Shown here in pieces: positions 32,916-40,852 of a DNA stretch of 45,512 bases. The notes beneath the pieces were generated by a model. It saw only the letters and a program-made list of their open reading frames with translations, was not told the origin of the DNA and ran no database searches. The translations under genes and the position numbers were made by a program. Source of the stretch: Marinobacter sp. (GTDB lineage: Bacteria > Pseudomonadota > Gammaproteobacteria > Pseudomonadales > Oleiphilaceae); contig JABURI010000262.1 of assembly GCA_014762755.1 (NCBI GenBank), forward strand, positions 1-45,512, given 5' to 3'. Each line of letters begins with the position of its first letter. Positions within the stretch are counted from its first letter, which is position 1.

Positions 32916-35705
32916 TTATAAGGACAAGTCTTTCGCCGGTCCACCTTTTTCGCGCCCCAACGCCTTGTCCACGATTTCCTTAACCTTTTGAGTAACCTTC
33001 TCCATCCTGGTTTCTTTCACCAGGCCATCAGCAGCAAACATTTTCTCGACGCTCACGTTGCGACCTTCCAAGGCACTCGTTTTCTCGCCGGTACGCTCTT
33101 CAATACCTTTTGTGAGCTTGGCTCTATCGTCGGTATAAATCCGAGCATCTTCTTTAGCCCTGGACAATCCAACATAGAATGATTTCTGATTAACGAGGTT
33201 GCGCCGCCAACTTTCTGCCAATGCCATTGCGGATCTGTAGGTCTGTCCCTGGGCAGAAACAATTGTTGAGGCATAAGCATGGTCCCAATGTTTATCCTCT
33301 TTCAGGTCCAGCGAGATTCGACGCCCATCCTGAAATTTTATTATGGCCGTTGACCCATCGATCCGCTCAATTTCCCCCTTTGCACCGTTCTTAAGATCCC
33401 GGTCCTTGTCAGTCTTGGTCCACCTTATGCGATCACCCTCTGCCAGGCGCTTATCTTCTTCACGATAAACCTCGACCCCATGCTTGGCACGACCAGCAAC
33501 TTTATCAGGTCGCCACTCAACTTCCTGACCGTCCTTGTTAGCAAATATTACCTTTTCGCCGTCAACACGAAGGACTTTGACCAATTCATTTCGTTCAACC
33601 CCAATGGTTTTAAAATCCCTCGCAAACTGAACCAAATCACCTTTCTGGTAGCCCCGTGAACTTCCTTTTTCTACCCTTGTAAGCCCCAGACTCACCAACG
33701 CCTTTAATTCGGCTTTATCTTTCCCCAGGTCGCCAGATTGTTGCAGCTTCTCTCGGATGCCCTGATTCACAACAGCCCGCGTTTCATTATCCGGAACCAT
33801 CAAAAGTGTGTCTGAGCGGTCCCTGGCGGTCATACCGGCATAGTCATCAATCACTCGTGTCACCAAAGTTTCACGATTCGGGTCTTCGTGAATCCGCCCC
33901 GTGACGTTCTTCATTGCTTTAGCAACTTGACCAACCATCGCATCTTTCACTGCTTGCAGAAGAATCGGATTGTTCTTCTGCCGCTGGATTTCAGTCATCT
34001 GAGCCGTCTTCATGCCGCCTCTTACGAGCTGCGCGAACGGTTTACCCCACTCAACTGAACCGATCTGCGCGTGGTCACCAACCAACGCAACTCGGGCACC
34101 TTCCTTTCGAGCGTAGGTGAGCAGATCAGCCATTTGATTAGCGTTTACCAGAGAGCCTTCATCGACAATCCAGAGCTTCTTCTGATCCAGTCCCTTTCCG
34201 CCCTTCCCTTCCTCTTCCCGCGCCAATGCGTAGAGGTGGCTGGCAAGCGTTTGACTCCGAATCCCAGAGCCTTCCATTAGCGAATCGCTTGCAGATCCTG
34301 TTGGGGCAAAACCACGGACCGAGTATCCCTTCCCCTCTGCGACCTCGCGCACCGCAGATAGCATGTAGGTCTTACCAGTACCGGCATAACCTTGAACGCC
34401 AACGACCCTATCTTTCCCATTCAAGATGGTTGTTGCACCCTCCATCTGACCCCTGGTGAAACCCAAAGATTGTCCGTATTCCTTGACCGCTCCTTTGCCG
34501 GATATCGGCTTTAATTCATTTTGGCCAGTCTTCACCAGATCTACGATATACCGCTCTTTCTTTAGAGCTTGGGGGGTGGTGAGATACGCCTCATCCCGCG
34601 AAACCCCAGTGGCGTGAAGCAGGACTTTTTCCTGCTTCAGGCTGCGTACTGCCTGTTCTACGTCCTTAATACTGTGGTTGCCTACGCCCCACGCAAGGGT
34701 CATCTTGACCAGTTCACCTTCTGAGAAAACGGCCTCACGTTCCGCCAATTTCTTATAAGCAAAAATCGCGTCGTCTTTAGCGCGGTCAGGACTGTCCCTT
34801 TCAGCACTTGGCCGCGCCTCGGGGATGGTAGGAACCGTCAAACGAGCTTCTTGAAGCTCGCTCCGCCACCGTTCCTGCAATACATCTTCTGTCGTGTACT
34901 GCTTCGAATCGCGCGTCATTAATGATGCCCTATCCATTGCTTTGGCACCCTCCAGACCCCTTTCCTTTGCGGCAGCCTCAATATCCTTTCGCCGCTTGGA
35001 ATAAAGATCTCGAAGCTCCTGAGACACCTCTTGAAGCTCAAACGTGCCGTTCTTGCCGCGCTCAATTGTGTAACCGAGCTCCTGGGCTTTCATGGCAAGT
35101 TCAGATCGGTATACCTGTCCTGCAGCCACATTCGGATCGTACATTTTCCTGCTTTCGATGGATCGCCACTGACCATCATTCCTCAGCGTAGCGTTCAGTA
35201 TCACGCTATGCGTATGCAATTGAGGATCCAGCGCCCTACTGGTCGTGTGCGTAAATGTCGCCGCAGCGAGGTTTTCAGTGCGTACAAACTGCGAAACCCC
35301 TTCTGAGGTATTCCGGGCTCCAACCAGCCTATCTTCTATGTAACCGACAGCCGATTTGACCGCTTCTTTATGAGCGGCCATCAGCCGCTCATCACCTCCC
35401 ATCAGCGCCATAATCGAAACGGATTTAGGAGCTGAAAACGTAAAATCCCAACCTGGTTTATGTTCCAAGCCACCTTTCCCGTCCGACCGCCCCAGCGTGT
35501 CTCCAGTTGGCAACCGGCCCTCCAATGCCTGCTGAAATACCTTAATGTCCACCGGCCCTTCCAGGCCCATTAAGGCGGCACCCTTACCTACCCATTCGCT
35601 GGGAATTACCTCTTTCTCGCCGTTTTCATTTTTGCCGTAGTAATCCGCATCCTTGTAATAGGAACCAGCCTGTTTCGCGCTCCCTAGCGCCTTAATCGAC
35701 AACAT
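32916..35705 (-). CDS. traI: MobF-type relaxase/helicase TraI
   Basis: The 929-aa protein has the MobF TrwC relaxase domain first. Catalytic tyrosines lie at 16-17 and 22-23 (SYYKDADYYGK), and the metal-binding histidines at 153, 164 and 166 (FTHTTSRALDPQLHTHSVIL). The helicase part has Walker A GVQGYAGTGKTYML near 435-448 and Walker B-like LWIVDEGSLV near 507-516. A UvrD-like C-terminal box follows (HAYASTIVSAQGQTYRSAMA). TraI nicks oriT, stays bound to the 5' end and unwinds the strand. At 929 aa it is close to TrwC of R388 and much shorter than F TraI. It shares one base with the traD stop. Confidence 0.95.
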   Translation of the reverse strand: MLSIKALGSAKQAGSYYKDADYYGKNENGEKEVIPSEWVGKGAALMGLEGPVDIKVFQQALEGRLPTGDTLGRSDGKGGLEHKPGWDFTFSAPKSVSIMALMGGDERLMAAHKEAVKSAVGYIEDRLVGARNTSEGVSQFVRTENLAAATFTHTTSRALDPQLHTHSVILNATLRNDGQWRSIESRKMYDPNVAAGQVYRSELAMKAQELGYTIERGKNGTFELQEVSQELRDLYSKRRKDIEAAAKERGLEGAKAMDRASLMTRDSKQYTTEDVLQERWRSELQEARLTVPTIPEARPSAERDSPDRAKDDAIFAYKKLAEREAVFSEGELVKMTLAWGVGNHSIKDVEQAVRSLKQEKVLLHATGVSRDEAYLTTPQALKKERYIVDLVKTGQNELKPISGKGAVKEYGQSLGFTRGQMEGATTILNGKDRVVGVQGYAGTGKTYMLSAVREVAEGKGYSVRGFAPTGSASDSLMEGSGIRSQTLASHLYALAREEEGKGGKGLDQKKLWIVDEGSLVNANQMADLLTYARKEGARVALVGDHAQIGSVEWGKPFAQLVRGGMKTAQMTEIQRQKNNPILLQAVKDAMVGQVAKAMKNVTGRIHEDPNRETLVTRVIDDYAGMTARDRSDTLLMVPDNETRAVVNQGIREKLQQSGDLGKDKAELKALVSLGLTRVEKGSSRGYQKGDLVQFARDFKTIGVERNELVKVLRVDGEKVIFANKDGQEVEWRPDKVAGRAKHGVEVYREEDKRLAEGDRIRWTKTDKDRDLKNGAKGEIERIDGSTAIIKFQDGRRISLDLKEDKHWDHAYASTIVSAQGQTYRSAMALAESWRRNLVNQKSFYVGLSRAKEDARIYTDDRAKLTKGIEERTGEKTSALEGRNVSVEKMFAADGLVKETRMEKVTQKVKEIVDKALGREKGGPAKDLSL

Positions 35706-37540
35706 CAGAACAGCGCTCCGTCGACGTAATCATTTTTCTTCGACTCAACAGGTGCAGTCGTCTCTGAATTCCCATCCTTCGCCTCCGGAGCGGCTTCGAC
35801 CGCTTCAAGCAGATCACCCTTCAAATCGCGGTGGATGAAGCCCTCGGCAATTTTCTTCAGCGGCTTTCGCTTAAGTTTGAACTGTGCAACCGGGAACGAA
35901 CGCCCAAGCTTTAAATAGCCCACCAGATCTGGCAAAAACTGGATCTCCGTGGGCAGAACAATGGGACGAACATGACGCTGACGATTCAACGAAACACCAT
36001 CACGAATGTCATTTACGCCGTAAGAAATGCCTTCATTAGTCTCCAATTGTTCGATGCTTCCTAAACCAAGACTGGCCCACTTGGCCGATCGCTCTTCGTT
36101 GAACCGAAATACAGCCCAGGTCGAACACATGCCGGCCAGTGTGTCGGCTTCGTCGCGACCATAGATCGACACCAATTGGGGGTAGCTCTGGACTCCCAAT
36201 ACCCCGCATCCACCGAACTTCCTGGACTGCGCCAGTGTGTCCGTAATCGTGGGAAGCCTGTTCAAGCTTGGCAGCTCATCGATCAGCAACCAGATCCTCC
36301 GGTCCCTGCATGGTTCCATACTCAAAATCGCAGATGATGCAGTATCCAACCACGCGGTTATTAGCGGCTTAACAACGTCCTTTTGGTCGTCTTTTCGAGT
36401 GATAAAGACCCACTGATCACCATCGTCATTGCGCACCCATTCCTTGATAGAAAACGTCGGCCCATTATCCTGGAGGTACTTCAGCGGTCTGATGTAAGTG
36501 GCCATAACCGCTCGAACGGATGACGCCATTTTCTCAGCACCTTCAGACAGAATTGACGCGCCTTCGGTACCTTTCAAAAAGCCGATAATTTCCTCCATAT
36601 CGGCATTCAGAATTTTGTCCACTAGCAACTTATTTGATCGCTGGGGATGGGTTGCCAGCTTTCGAGCCATAGCTGCAAAAACAATCCGCGCGGCGGTAGC
36701 CCAGAAAGGATCGTTAGACTTCTGATCAGGAATGAACGAGGTCGCCAGCTGATCAAACTCATAATCCTCTTTACACTCGGTCCAGATGTCCCAAGCACGC
36801 CCCCTGGCGTCAAACGGACTCAAGATCACGTCATGCCCTTCGCGATAGAAGTTCTCGACCATTTCGCCGGATGGGTCGTAGAAAATCGCACGCTCACCCC
36901 GTTTCCGAATAACCTCCGCCATTTCTTTATAGGTGACAGATTTGCCTGTCCCTGGCGCACCCACAATCAAAAAGTGAGCCGGCTCTGAATCCTTGGGGAT
37001 CGGTATATTCGCGACGGTCATTCCGCCTGTTTTCGTCGTGCGCTTTATCGCTTTTGTCAGCTCCTTTGAATCGACTAGCTTCCCGCCACGAACAAATTCC
37101 TCGTTGGCAAAGTCCTCACCAGTGCTATTGAGGAATCGCCAGGCCACAAAACCAAAAACCGCCAATGCCAGAAACCCAAACACCACGCCAAAGGCCAGAG
37201 CATGTGTGCTTCGATCTAGCACTCGATGAATTTCCTGGTTCCGCAGGAAACCCACCGCCGGAATAGTCCGGCTACGACCGTCGGGGTAGGTAACAGATAC
37301 GGTCGCATCGTCAATCTTCAGCCCTTCATATTTCACATAGGCTTCGATGTAACCGACTGCCAATGAGCGCTCAAGGGGCGTCGTTTTGACCCAATAGGTC
37401 GTCGCAATCGCCAGTACAAATAAGATCAAACAGAGCCTGGAGAATTGGACGACAACCTGCCAGATCATGCGCAAGTAATGGATGGTTGTCTGACCACCGC
37501 GCGTGAAGTTACCGATGTTGGAGCCCCTGAAAATACTCAT
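35705..37540 (-). CDS. traD: Type IV coupling protein TraD
   Basis: The 611-aa coupling protein has two N-terminal membrane helices (near 28-50 and 114-136) and a hexameric motor domain. Walker A is GAPGTGKS at 194-201 and the Walker B region is RRIWLLIDELPSL. AQSRKFGGCGVLGVQSYPQL is the usual T4CP segment near 415-435. The C-terminal tail is acidic and short (KNDYVDGALF). It recruits the relaxosome to the secretion channel. It lies between the RHH gene and traI in one leftward operon. Confidence 0.95.
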   Translation of the reverse strand: MSIFRGSNIGNFTRGGQTTIHYLRMIWQVVVQFSRLCLILFVLAIATTYWVKTTPLERSLAVGYIEAYVKYEGLKIDDATVSVTYPDGRSRTIPAVGFLRNQEIHRVLDRSTHALAFGVVFGFLALAVFGFVAWRFLNSTGEDFANEEFVRGGKLVDSKELTKAIKRTTKTGGMTVANIPIPKDSEPAHFLIVGAPGTGKSVTYKEMAEVIRKRGERAIFYDPSGEMVENFYREGHDVILSPFDARGRAWDIWTECKEDYEFDQLATSFIPDQKSNDPFWATAARIVFAAMARKLATHPQRSNKLLVDKILNADMEEIIGFLKGTEGASILSEGAEKMASSVRAVMATYIRPLKYLQDNGPTFSIKEWVRNDDGDQWVFITRKDDQKDVVKPLITAWLDTASSAILSMEPCRDRRIWLLIDELPSLNRLPTITDTLAQSRKFGGCGVLGVQSYPQLVSIYGRDEADTLAGMCSTWAVFRFNEERSAKWASLGLGSIEQLETNEGISYGVNDIRDGVSLNRQRHVRPIVLPTEIQFLPDLVGYLKLGRSFPVAQFKLKRKPLKKIAEGFIHRDLKGDLLEAVEAAPEAKDGNSETTAPVESKKNDYVDGALF

Positions 37541-37822
37541 CTAGATCATCCCCATCCGATCAAGCATTGAGCGAGCATCCTCTCGCGCCTCAGCAATCAA
37601 GCTTTCGTTTTGAGCACCCGCGAACCTCTGTGTAAGACATAGGGATTGGACCCCAATCTTTATAAGCGCGTCGATCTGCGCCTGGGTACCCTCGCTGGCA
37701 GCGACACCCCGCTCAATCAAGATGCGCCACATTTCCGCCTCAGTGGCGATCCCTCGTTTTTTCGTTTCCTGTTTAACGAATGCGATCGTTTCTTCCGACA
37801 CCCGAATTGAAACAGCTCTCAC
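37541..37822 (-). CDS. RHH-type relaxosome accessory protein
   Basis: The 93-aa protein starts RAVSIRVSEETIAFVKQETK, a typical RHH strand and first helix, then ATEAEMWRILIERGVAASEG for the second. The C-terminal half is helical. Such small RHH proteins next to traD and oriT (TraM-, TraJ- or MobC-like) bind oriT and help the relaxase, or regulate the operon. The upstream gap holds two operator-motif copies (37834-37869) and then oriT. The exact family is not recognised. Confidence 0.7.
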   Translation of the reverse strand: MRAVSIRVSEETIAFVKQETKKRGIATEAEMWRILIERGVAASEGTQAQIDALIKIGVQSLCLTQRFAGAQNESLIAEAREDARSMLDRMGMI

Positions 37823-37833
37823 GGCTATGGCTC

Positions 37834-37869
37834 CTTATAGCTTTATATTTTTTCATATACTAGTATAAA
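37834..37869. promoter_or_regulatory. Tandem transfer operator ahead of RHH-traD-traI, site set 5
   Basis: CTTATA-GCTT-TATATT (37834-37849) and CATATA-CTAG-TATAAA (37854-37869) are near-full matches to the recurring motif. The centres are 20 bp apart. They lie 12-47 bp upstream of the RHH gene start at 37822 and must overlap its promoter. Confidence 0.6.
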
Positions 37870-38112
37870 GAGCGTATGCGCGCCAGCACTACTGAAATCA
37901 GGGCCCGTACTCGGAGGCGCATACCGCATCGCCCACAGGGCGTATGCGCTCTAGCCCTTGTGCCACAAGGGATAGAGTAAAGCAGCGTCAGCTGCGTAGG
38001 GTGTGACGAAACCAAGGCGACCGCGTCGCTGAGGTCCAATCCCCTGCTCCATCCTGGTGTTTTAGGCACCGGGATCTTTATCAGTAAACCAACGGTAAAC
38101 CACAGGTAGACC
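37870..38112. other. oriT: Probable origin of transfer (oriT)
   Basis: The 300-bp gap between divergent RHH genes is dense in symmetry. GTATGCGC (37874-37881) pairs with GCGCATAC (37917-37924) and recurs at 37942. CCCTTGTG-C-CACAAGGG spans 37955-37971. GCAGC-gtca-GCTGC spans 37982-37995 and is followed at 37999-38008 by GGGTGTGACG. That resembles the F-type nic core GGGTGTGG on the + strand. Three GTARACC repeats at 38084, 38095 and 38106 are 11 bp apart and probably bind an accessory protein. Nicking here on the + strand would send the antirestriction side in first and the tra genes last, as in known MobF plasmids. Confidence 0.65.
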
Positions 38113-38125
38113 AGGAGAGTTCGAA

Positions 38126-38407
38126 ATGGCAAAGCAGTCAGTATTTATTAAGTCACGCGAGGATACGGTAACCGTCTCAGCCAAGGTGCCACGCTCGCTC
38201 AAACTCCGAGCCGATAAGCTACGCGATCAGATCCAGGAAATTGACGACGAACTATCGTTTGATCTTTCTGTTTTGATCAGAGACGCCATTGAGGAAGCTG
38301 TCGACAAAGGTGAGAAGGAATTAACCAGGTTAAAGAAGACGGTGGAGAAAGAGTCGAACAACGCGTTCGGATCCTCTAACACTGAGCAATCGACGGAAAC
38401 GCTTTGA
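38126..38407 (+). CDS. Small RHH-like protein at oriT
   Basis: The 93-aa protein starts MAKQSVFIKSREDTVTVSAK and has an RHH-like core (TVSAKVPRSLKLRADKLRDQ, then FDLSVLIRDAIEEAVDKGEK) and an acidic, serine-rich tail. It is transcribed away from oriT on the + strand. Three 11-bp-spaced direct repeats end 13 bp before its start. It is a likely relaxosome accessory or autoregulator. An inverted repeat (GGCGTGGCC/GGCCACGCC, 38410-38438) follows the stop and may be its terminator, though no T-run is seen. Confidence 0.65.
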   Translation: MAKQSVFIKSREDTVTVSAKVPRSLKLRADKLRDQIQEIDDELSFDLSVLIRDAIEEAVDKGEKELTRLKKTVEKESNNAFGSSNTEQSTETL

Positions 38408-38457
38408 TCGGCGTGGCCGCCGTCCAGGTGGCCACGCCCAGCTCAAAATCCAGACAC

Positions 38458-38482
38458 AAAAAAAGGGCCTCGCGGCCCTTCA
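38458..38482 (-). terminator. Rho-independent terminator of the ardC transcript
   Basis: On the minus strand AAGGGCC-gcga-GGCCCTT (38463-38480) is followed by a run of T. It lies 13 bp after the ardC stop and separates leading-region transcription from oriT. Confidence 0.8.
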
Positions 38483-38494
38483 TTGTTTGCCCTC

Positions 38495-39361
38495 TCAGGC
38501 GGCTTGGTCCTCCCTTTCGCTTTCATGGGCTGCCAGGTACTCAAAACACAAATCGTGTGCCTTCTGTGCCAACGTGGCCGCTTTGAAAAGGGCTTTCTTG
38601 TCAAAGTCCAGGATTCGGATCCAGTGCGCCAGATAGCTCTTGTGCTGCAAATCACCCTGTAGACCAATCCGGCTGCACATCATCCAGCTACCCAACTCGG
38701 CGACCAGCTCCTCAAAGGCGTACGCGTCAGAGCCAAACTTACCGACCAATTCCCGATTCAGGCGGCTTTTGTGACCAGTCGCGTGAACCATTTCATGCAG
38801 GCGTGTGCAATAGTAATCCTCGCCCTTAGCGAACTGTTCACGGGTTGGCATTCTGATGATGTCGAGGCTTGGGATATAGCAGGCCTGATCGCCCCCATGG
38901 CGAGTCTCGATCGGAAACGCCTCACAGATCGCTTCTGCATCTTCGATGGGAGCCCAGGTCGGCTCAACCTCAGGTGTTTCAAAGCCTTCAAACTGTTCGC
39001 GATTGAATACCGTGAAAGCCTTCATCACGGCATAGGATTCTTTCTCGCCGGTGTCGCTGTTCTCTTTCTCCATCGGCTTAAAGAAAATACAGGTTGTGCC
39101 CTTCTCACCTTTACGGACAAAAGCGCCTTGCTGCTTGCCCTGCTGGAAGGTCATCCACTGGTTTGATCGGTAGCCTTCAGCGCGTGCGCGCATGGCTAAC
39201 AGAAGAACGTTCATACCGTTGTACGGCTTGCCAGTCGTACCGTTTACCGGCATGGCAAAAGATCCGTTTGATGTCCATGGACAAACCCAGGGCTTAACAC
39301 CTTCTTTCAGGGCTGCCAAAAATTCTGAAGTGATTTCTTGATAGAGGTCGCGCTTTGCCAT
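38495..39361 (-). CDS. ardC: ArdC-like antirestriction protein
   Basis: The 288-aa protein has the N-terminal ssDNA-binding ArdC domain: LYQEITSEFLAALKEGVKPW, NGTTGKPYNGMNVLLLAM, QWMTFQQGKQQGAFVRKGEK. A zincin-like metallopeptidase domain with HEMVH in CTRLHEMVHATGHKSRL and the downstream glutamate in YAFEELVAELGSWM follows. ArdC proteins protect incoming plasmid DNA from restriction. It is the first gene after oriT in the predicted order of entry and is transcribed leftward. Its 5' leader is one of four copies of a shared promoter module. Confidence 0.92.
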   Translation of the reverse strand: MAKRDLYQEITSEFLAALKEGVKPWVCPWTSNGSFAMPVNGTTGKPYNGMNVLLLAMRARAEGYRSNQWMTFQQGKQQGAFVRKGEKGTTCIFFKPMEKENSDTGEKESYAVMKAFTVFNREQFEGFETPEVEPTWAPIEDAEAICEAFPIETRHGGDQACYIPSLDIIRMPTREQFAKGEDYYCTRLHEMVHATGHKSRLNRELVGKFGSDAYAFEELVAELGSWMMCSRIGLQGDLQHKSYLAHWIRILDFDKKALFKAATLAQKAHDLCFEYLAAHESEREDQAA

Positions 39362-39463
39362 CGTGGGAATCTCCTAACTCGCCTCGATAACCGGCGGCGA
39401 ACCCGGAGGCCAGCACCCCGCTGACCATTTGATTATTATCGGTTTTCCTGTCCTGCTTGTCAA
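39362..39463 (-). promoter_or_regulatory. Leading-region promoter/leader module, copy 1 (ardC)
   Basis: On the minus strand TTGACA (39458-39463) and GATAAT (39435-39440) are 17 bp apart, a near-ideal sigma-70 promoter. The leader folds GGTCAGC (39420-39426) with GCTGGCC (39408-39414), and TCGCC (RNA-sense, 39396-39400) with GGCGA (39379-39383). GGAG before the start follows. Copies 2-4 share this order. The structured leader could regulate translation. Confidence 0.75.
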
Positions 39464-39552
39464 TCTCTTTGTATACCTTTCAAAGAATAAAAACCCATAT
39501 AAATCAGCCCTCTTTGTGCATCTTCGTCTAACGCCAGACTTGTCTTTTGCAG

Positions 39553-40048
39553 TGTGATGATCTTGATTGTCCGGATGCCGCCGGGATCGGGCAGAGCCCG
39601 ACTTAGATTCAGCGCGGCTTCGCCGCCACATCGTTGGTGAATGCTGACCAGGCCCCTGCCCTGTCGTGAGATCCCGACCGCCCATCAACCGCACCCGTCG
39701 AAGCAGACGCCGGGGCGAGCCTTGCAAGGTGGAACGCAGCGCAGCGAGTAGACCTTGTGAGGGTCGTCCTGGTGTCTGAGGGTGCATAAAGGTTGATGGG
39801 GGGTCGGGATCGATCTGCGGGAAGCACTTCACCCTGCTTTTAGAGCGTGTGGCACAGCCACTCGCTCCTGGAGGATCGTTTTAACAGTCGCGAAGCGTCT
39901 GTTGATCCGACTTCGGGGGCCCCGCGATCAGCGGGGATCCTTTACCGGCCGGAGGTCGGAAGCGCGAGGGATACGGAGGGCGTCAGTCCCGCCAACGGCG
40001 GGATGAGCGAATAGCGAACCCGGAGAAGCCCGCCCCGAAGGGCGCGCC
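39553..40048. repeat. Long structured direct repeat, copy A
   Basis: This 496-bp sequence recurs almost unchanged at 41945-42438. I see only a few differences, including one paired 1+1 base deletion that keeps a hairpin intact. It is GC-rich, noncoding in appearance and packed with hairpins. Examples are GGGC-aga-GCCC near 39588, GCGGC-tt-cGCCGC near 39613, the long hairpin at 39670-39811, CGAGTGGCTGTGCCACxCG-type symmetry near 39845, CCCCGC-gatca-GCGGGG near 39920 and CCCGCC-aac-GGCGGG near 39990. It lies 90 bp upstream of the ardC promoter module. Open frames inside it (minus strand, 39609-39827 and 39374-39832) look like chance. Confidence 0.9.
39670..39811. promoter_or_regulatory. 142-nt long hairpin, candidate ssDNA promoter or priming site, copy A
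   Basis: The outer arms 39670-39690 and 39791-39811 pair over 21 bp with one mismatch. Pairing continues inward: GCACCC with GGGTGC, AGACGCC with GGTGTCT, a mostly paired 8-bp stretch, and CCTTGCAAGG with CCTTGTGAGG. It ends in a loop near 39730-39752. A single strand would fold into a nearly continuous imperfect duplex, as F Frpo does. A CATAAA near 39785-39790 faces leftward as a possible -10. No clear -35 is seen. Confidence 0.55.
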
Positions 40049-40127
40049 CAGGCGTTCATCACCCAACTAAGAAGGCCGGCCGAAAACCAATCGGTTCCCG
40101 ACCGAAACACCATTCCTCGGTTTCCCG

Positions 40128-40391
40128 CTATGCTTGAACGCCTTCATCCAAACAACCAGGCAATCGATTCTCTCTCGCTGCATTTCGGCAGTTCTTAACC
40201 ACCTCGACGTTAGCACTGTGAGCTTTCCATTCCCCGAACGCAGCATCATCGACCGTGACCAGAGACTTCCCTTCCGATAGTGGTAGCTCCCTCACTACGG
40301 TTCCACGTTTCAAGGGCCAATCCCCAACGTGTTGGCCGGTATCCCTCAAAAACTGAGCGGTAAACCTTACCTCTTTCCCTAGTAAACTCAT
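40128..40391 (-). CDS. Hypothetical leading-region protein, 87 aa
   Basis: The protein starts MSLLGKEVRFTAQFLRDTGQ and shows a compact beta-rich core (GDWPLKRGTVVRELPL, KSLVTVDDAAFGEWKAHSAN). It is soluble, without cysteine pairs or a signal peptide, and I do not recognise a family. Its start overlaps the stop of the tiny upstream gene (ATGA), so it belongs to a four-gene leftward cluster headed by ardB. Leading-region position suggests a role in early establishment. Confidence 0.65.
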   Translation of the reverse strand: MSLLGKEVRFTAQFLRDTGQHVGDWPLKRGTVVRELPLSEGKSLVTVDDAAFGEWKAHSANVEVVKNCRNAARENRLPGCLDEGVQA

Positions 40392-40528
40392 GCTGCTGTT
40401 TCCTTACGTTTTTGGATGTGAATAACCAGGTCCCGAAACTGCCTGCCCGTCATTGGTCCCAGCCGAATCGGCTTTCGCTTTGAAAATGCCCGCACCACGG
40501 CTCGTGCTCGATGATCATAGAGACGCAT
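40388..40528 (-). CDS. Tiny basic protein, 46 aa
   Basis: An ATG at 40528 behind a GGGAGGGA site opens a 46-aa frame (MRLYDHRARAVVRAFSKRKP, then IRLGPMTGRQFRDLVIHIQK). It ends in an ATGA overlap with the next gene. It is very basic (many Arg and Lys) and might bind nucleic acid. The good ribosome site and coupled overlaps on both sides support a real gene, even though it is short. Confidence 0.55.
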   Translation of the reverse strand: MRLYDHRARAVVRAFSKRKPIRLGPMTGRQFRDLVIHIQKRKETAA

Positions 40529-40772
40529 GGCGATCCCTCCCGAGCAATCTCATCTCACCCATGCTGCGCCTTAGATCGCGCGTGCTCTCACACAAATCTG
40601 CAAACAGAACAGCGTGGCGACGTGTGACAAAATCACCCAGACTGTCACGGCGTTTTCCGGCGATACCAAACACTGAATGAGAATGCACCCCTCCACCGGT
40701 CACTGTTACCAGTTCAAACTCGTCGTACATCGCCAGATCGGCCGCACTGCGCAAATAGATCAACGTGTCCAT
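40515..40772 (-). CDS. Hypothetical leading-region protein, 85 aa
   Basis: The start is best placed at the ATG at 40772 (MDTLIYLRSAADLAMYDEFE) behind AAGGAG. The upstream extension of the frame runs through operator-like repeats and is unlikely to be translated. The product contains ELVTVTGGGVHSHSVFGIAG and a basic C-terminal helix (ESTRDLRRSMGEMRLLGRDR). No family is recognised. It overlaps the tiny downstream gene by 14 bp. Confidence 0.6.
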   Translation of the reverse strand: MDTLIYLRSAADLAMYDEFELVTVTGGGVHSHSVFGIAGKRRDSLGDFVTRRHAVLFADLCESTRDLRRSMGEMRLLGRDRHASL

Positions 40773-40782
40773 GTGTAACTCC

Positions 40783-40832
40783 TTACCCGCCACGGGTAAC
40801 CCATAATTTTTGTGCTTACCCGCCACGGGTAA
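40783..40832. promoter_or_regulatory. Two identical 17-bp palindromes, likely operators
   Basis: TTACCCG-CCA-CGGGTAA occurs at 40783-40799 and again at 40816-40832, exactly 33 bp apart (about three helical turns). A degenerate third half-site (ACGGGTA) starts near 40838. They lie between ardB and the 85-aa gene, just upstream of its ribosome site, and suggest a dedicated repressor site. As RNA they could also form hairpins in the intercistronic mRNA. Confidence 0.6.
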
Positions 40833-40852
40833 CGTGACGGGTAGCAGTTCGG

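Noticed and set aside
39374..39832. Minus-strand open frame of 152 aa in long repeat A, and its counterparts at 39609-39827, 41883-42224 and 42001-42219
   Set aside because: The frames lie in the structured repeat, have proline/arginine/serine-rich random-looking products and no ribosome site. The paired deletion between the repeats is outside them, so their conservation is explained by the DNA element.
40783..40832. CRISPR array
   Set aside because: Only two palindromic repeats of 17 bp with a 16-bp gap and no cas genes; the spacing fits operators.
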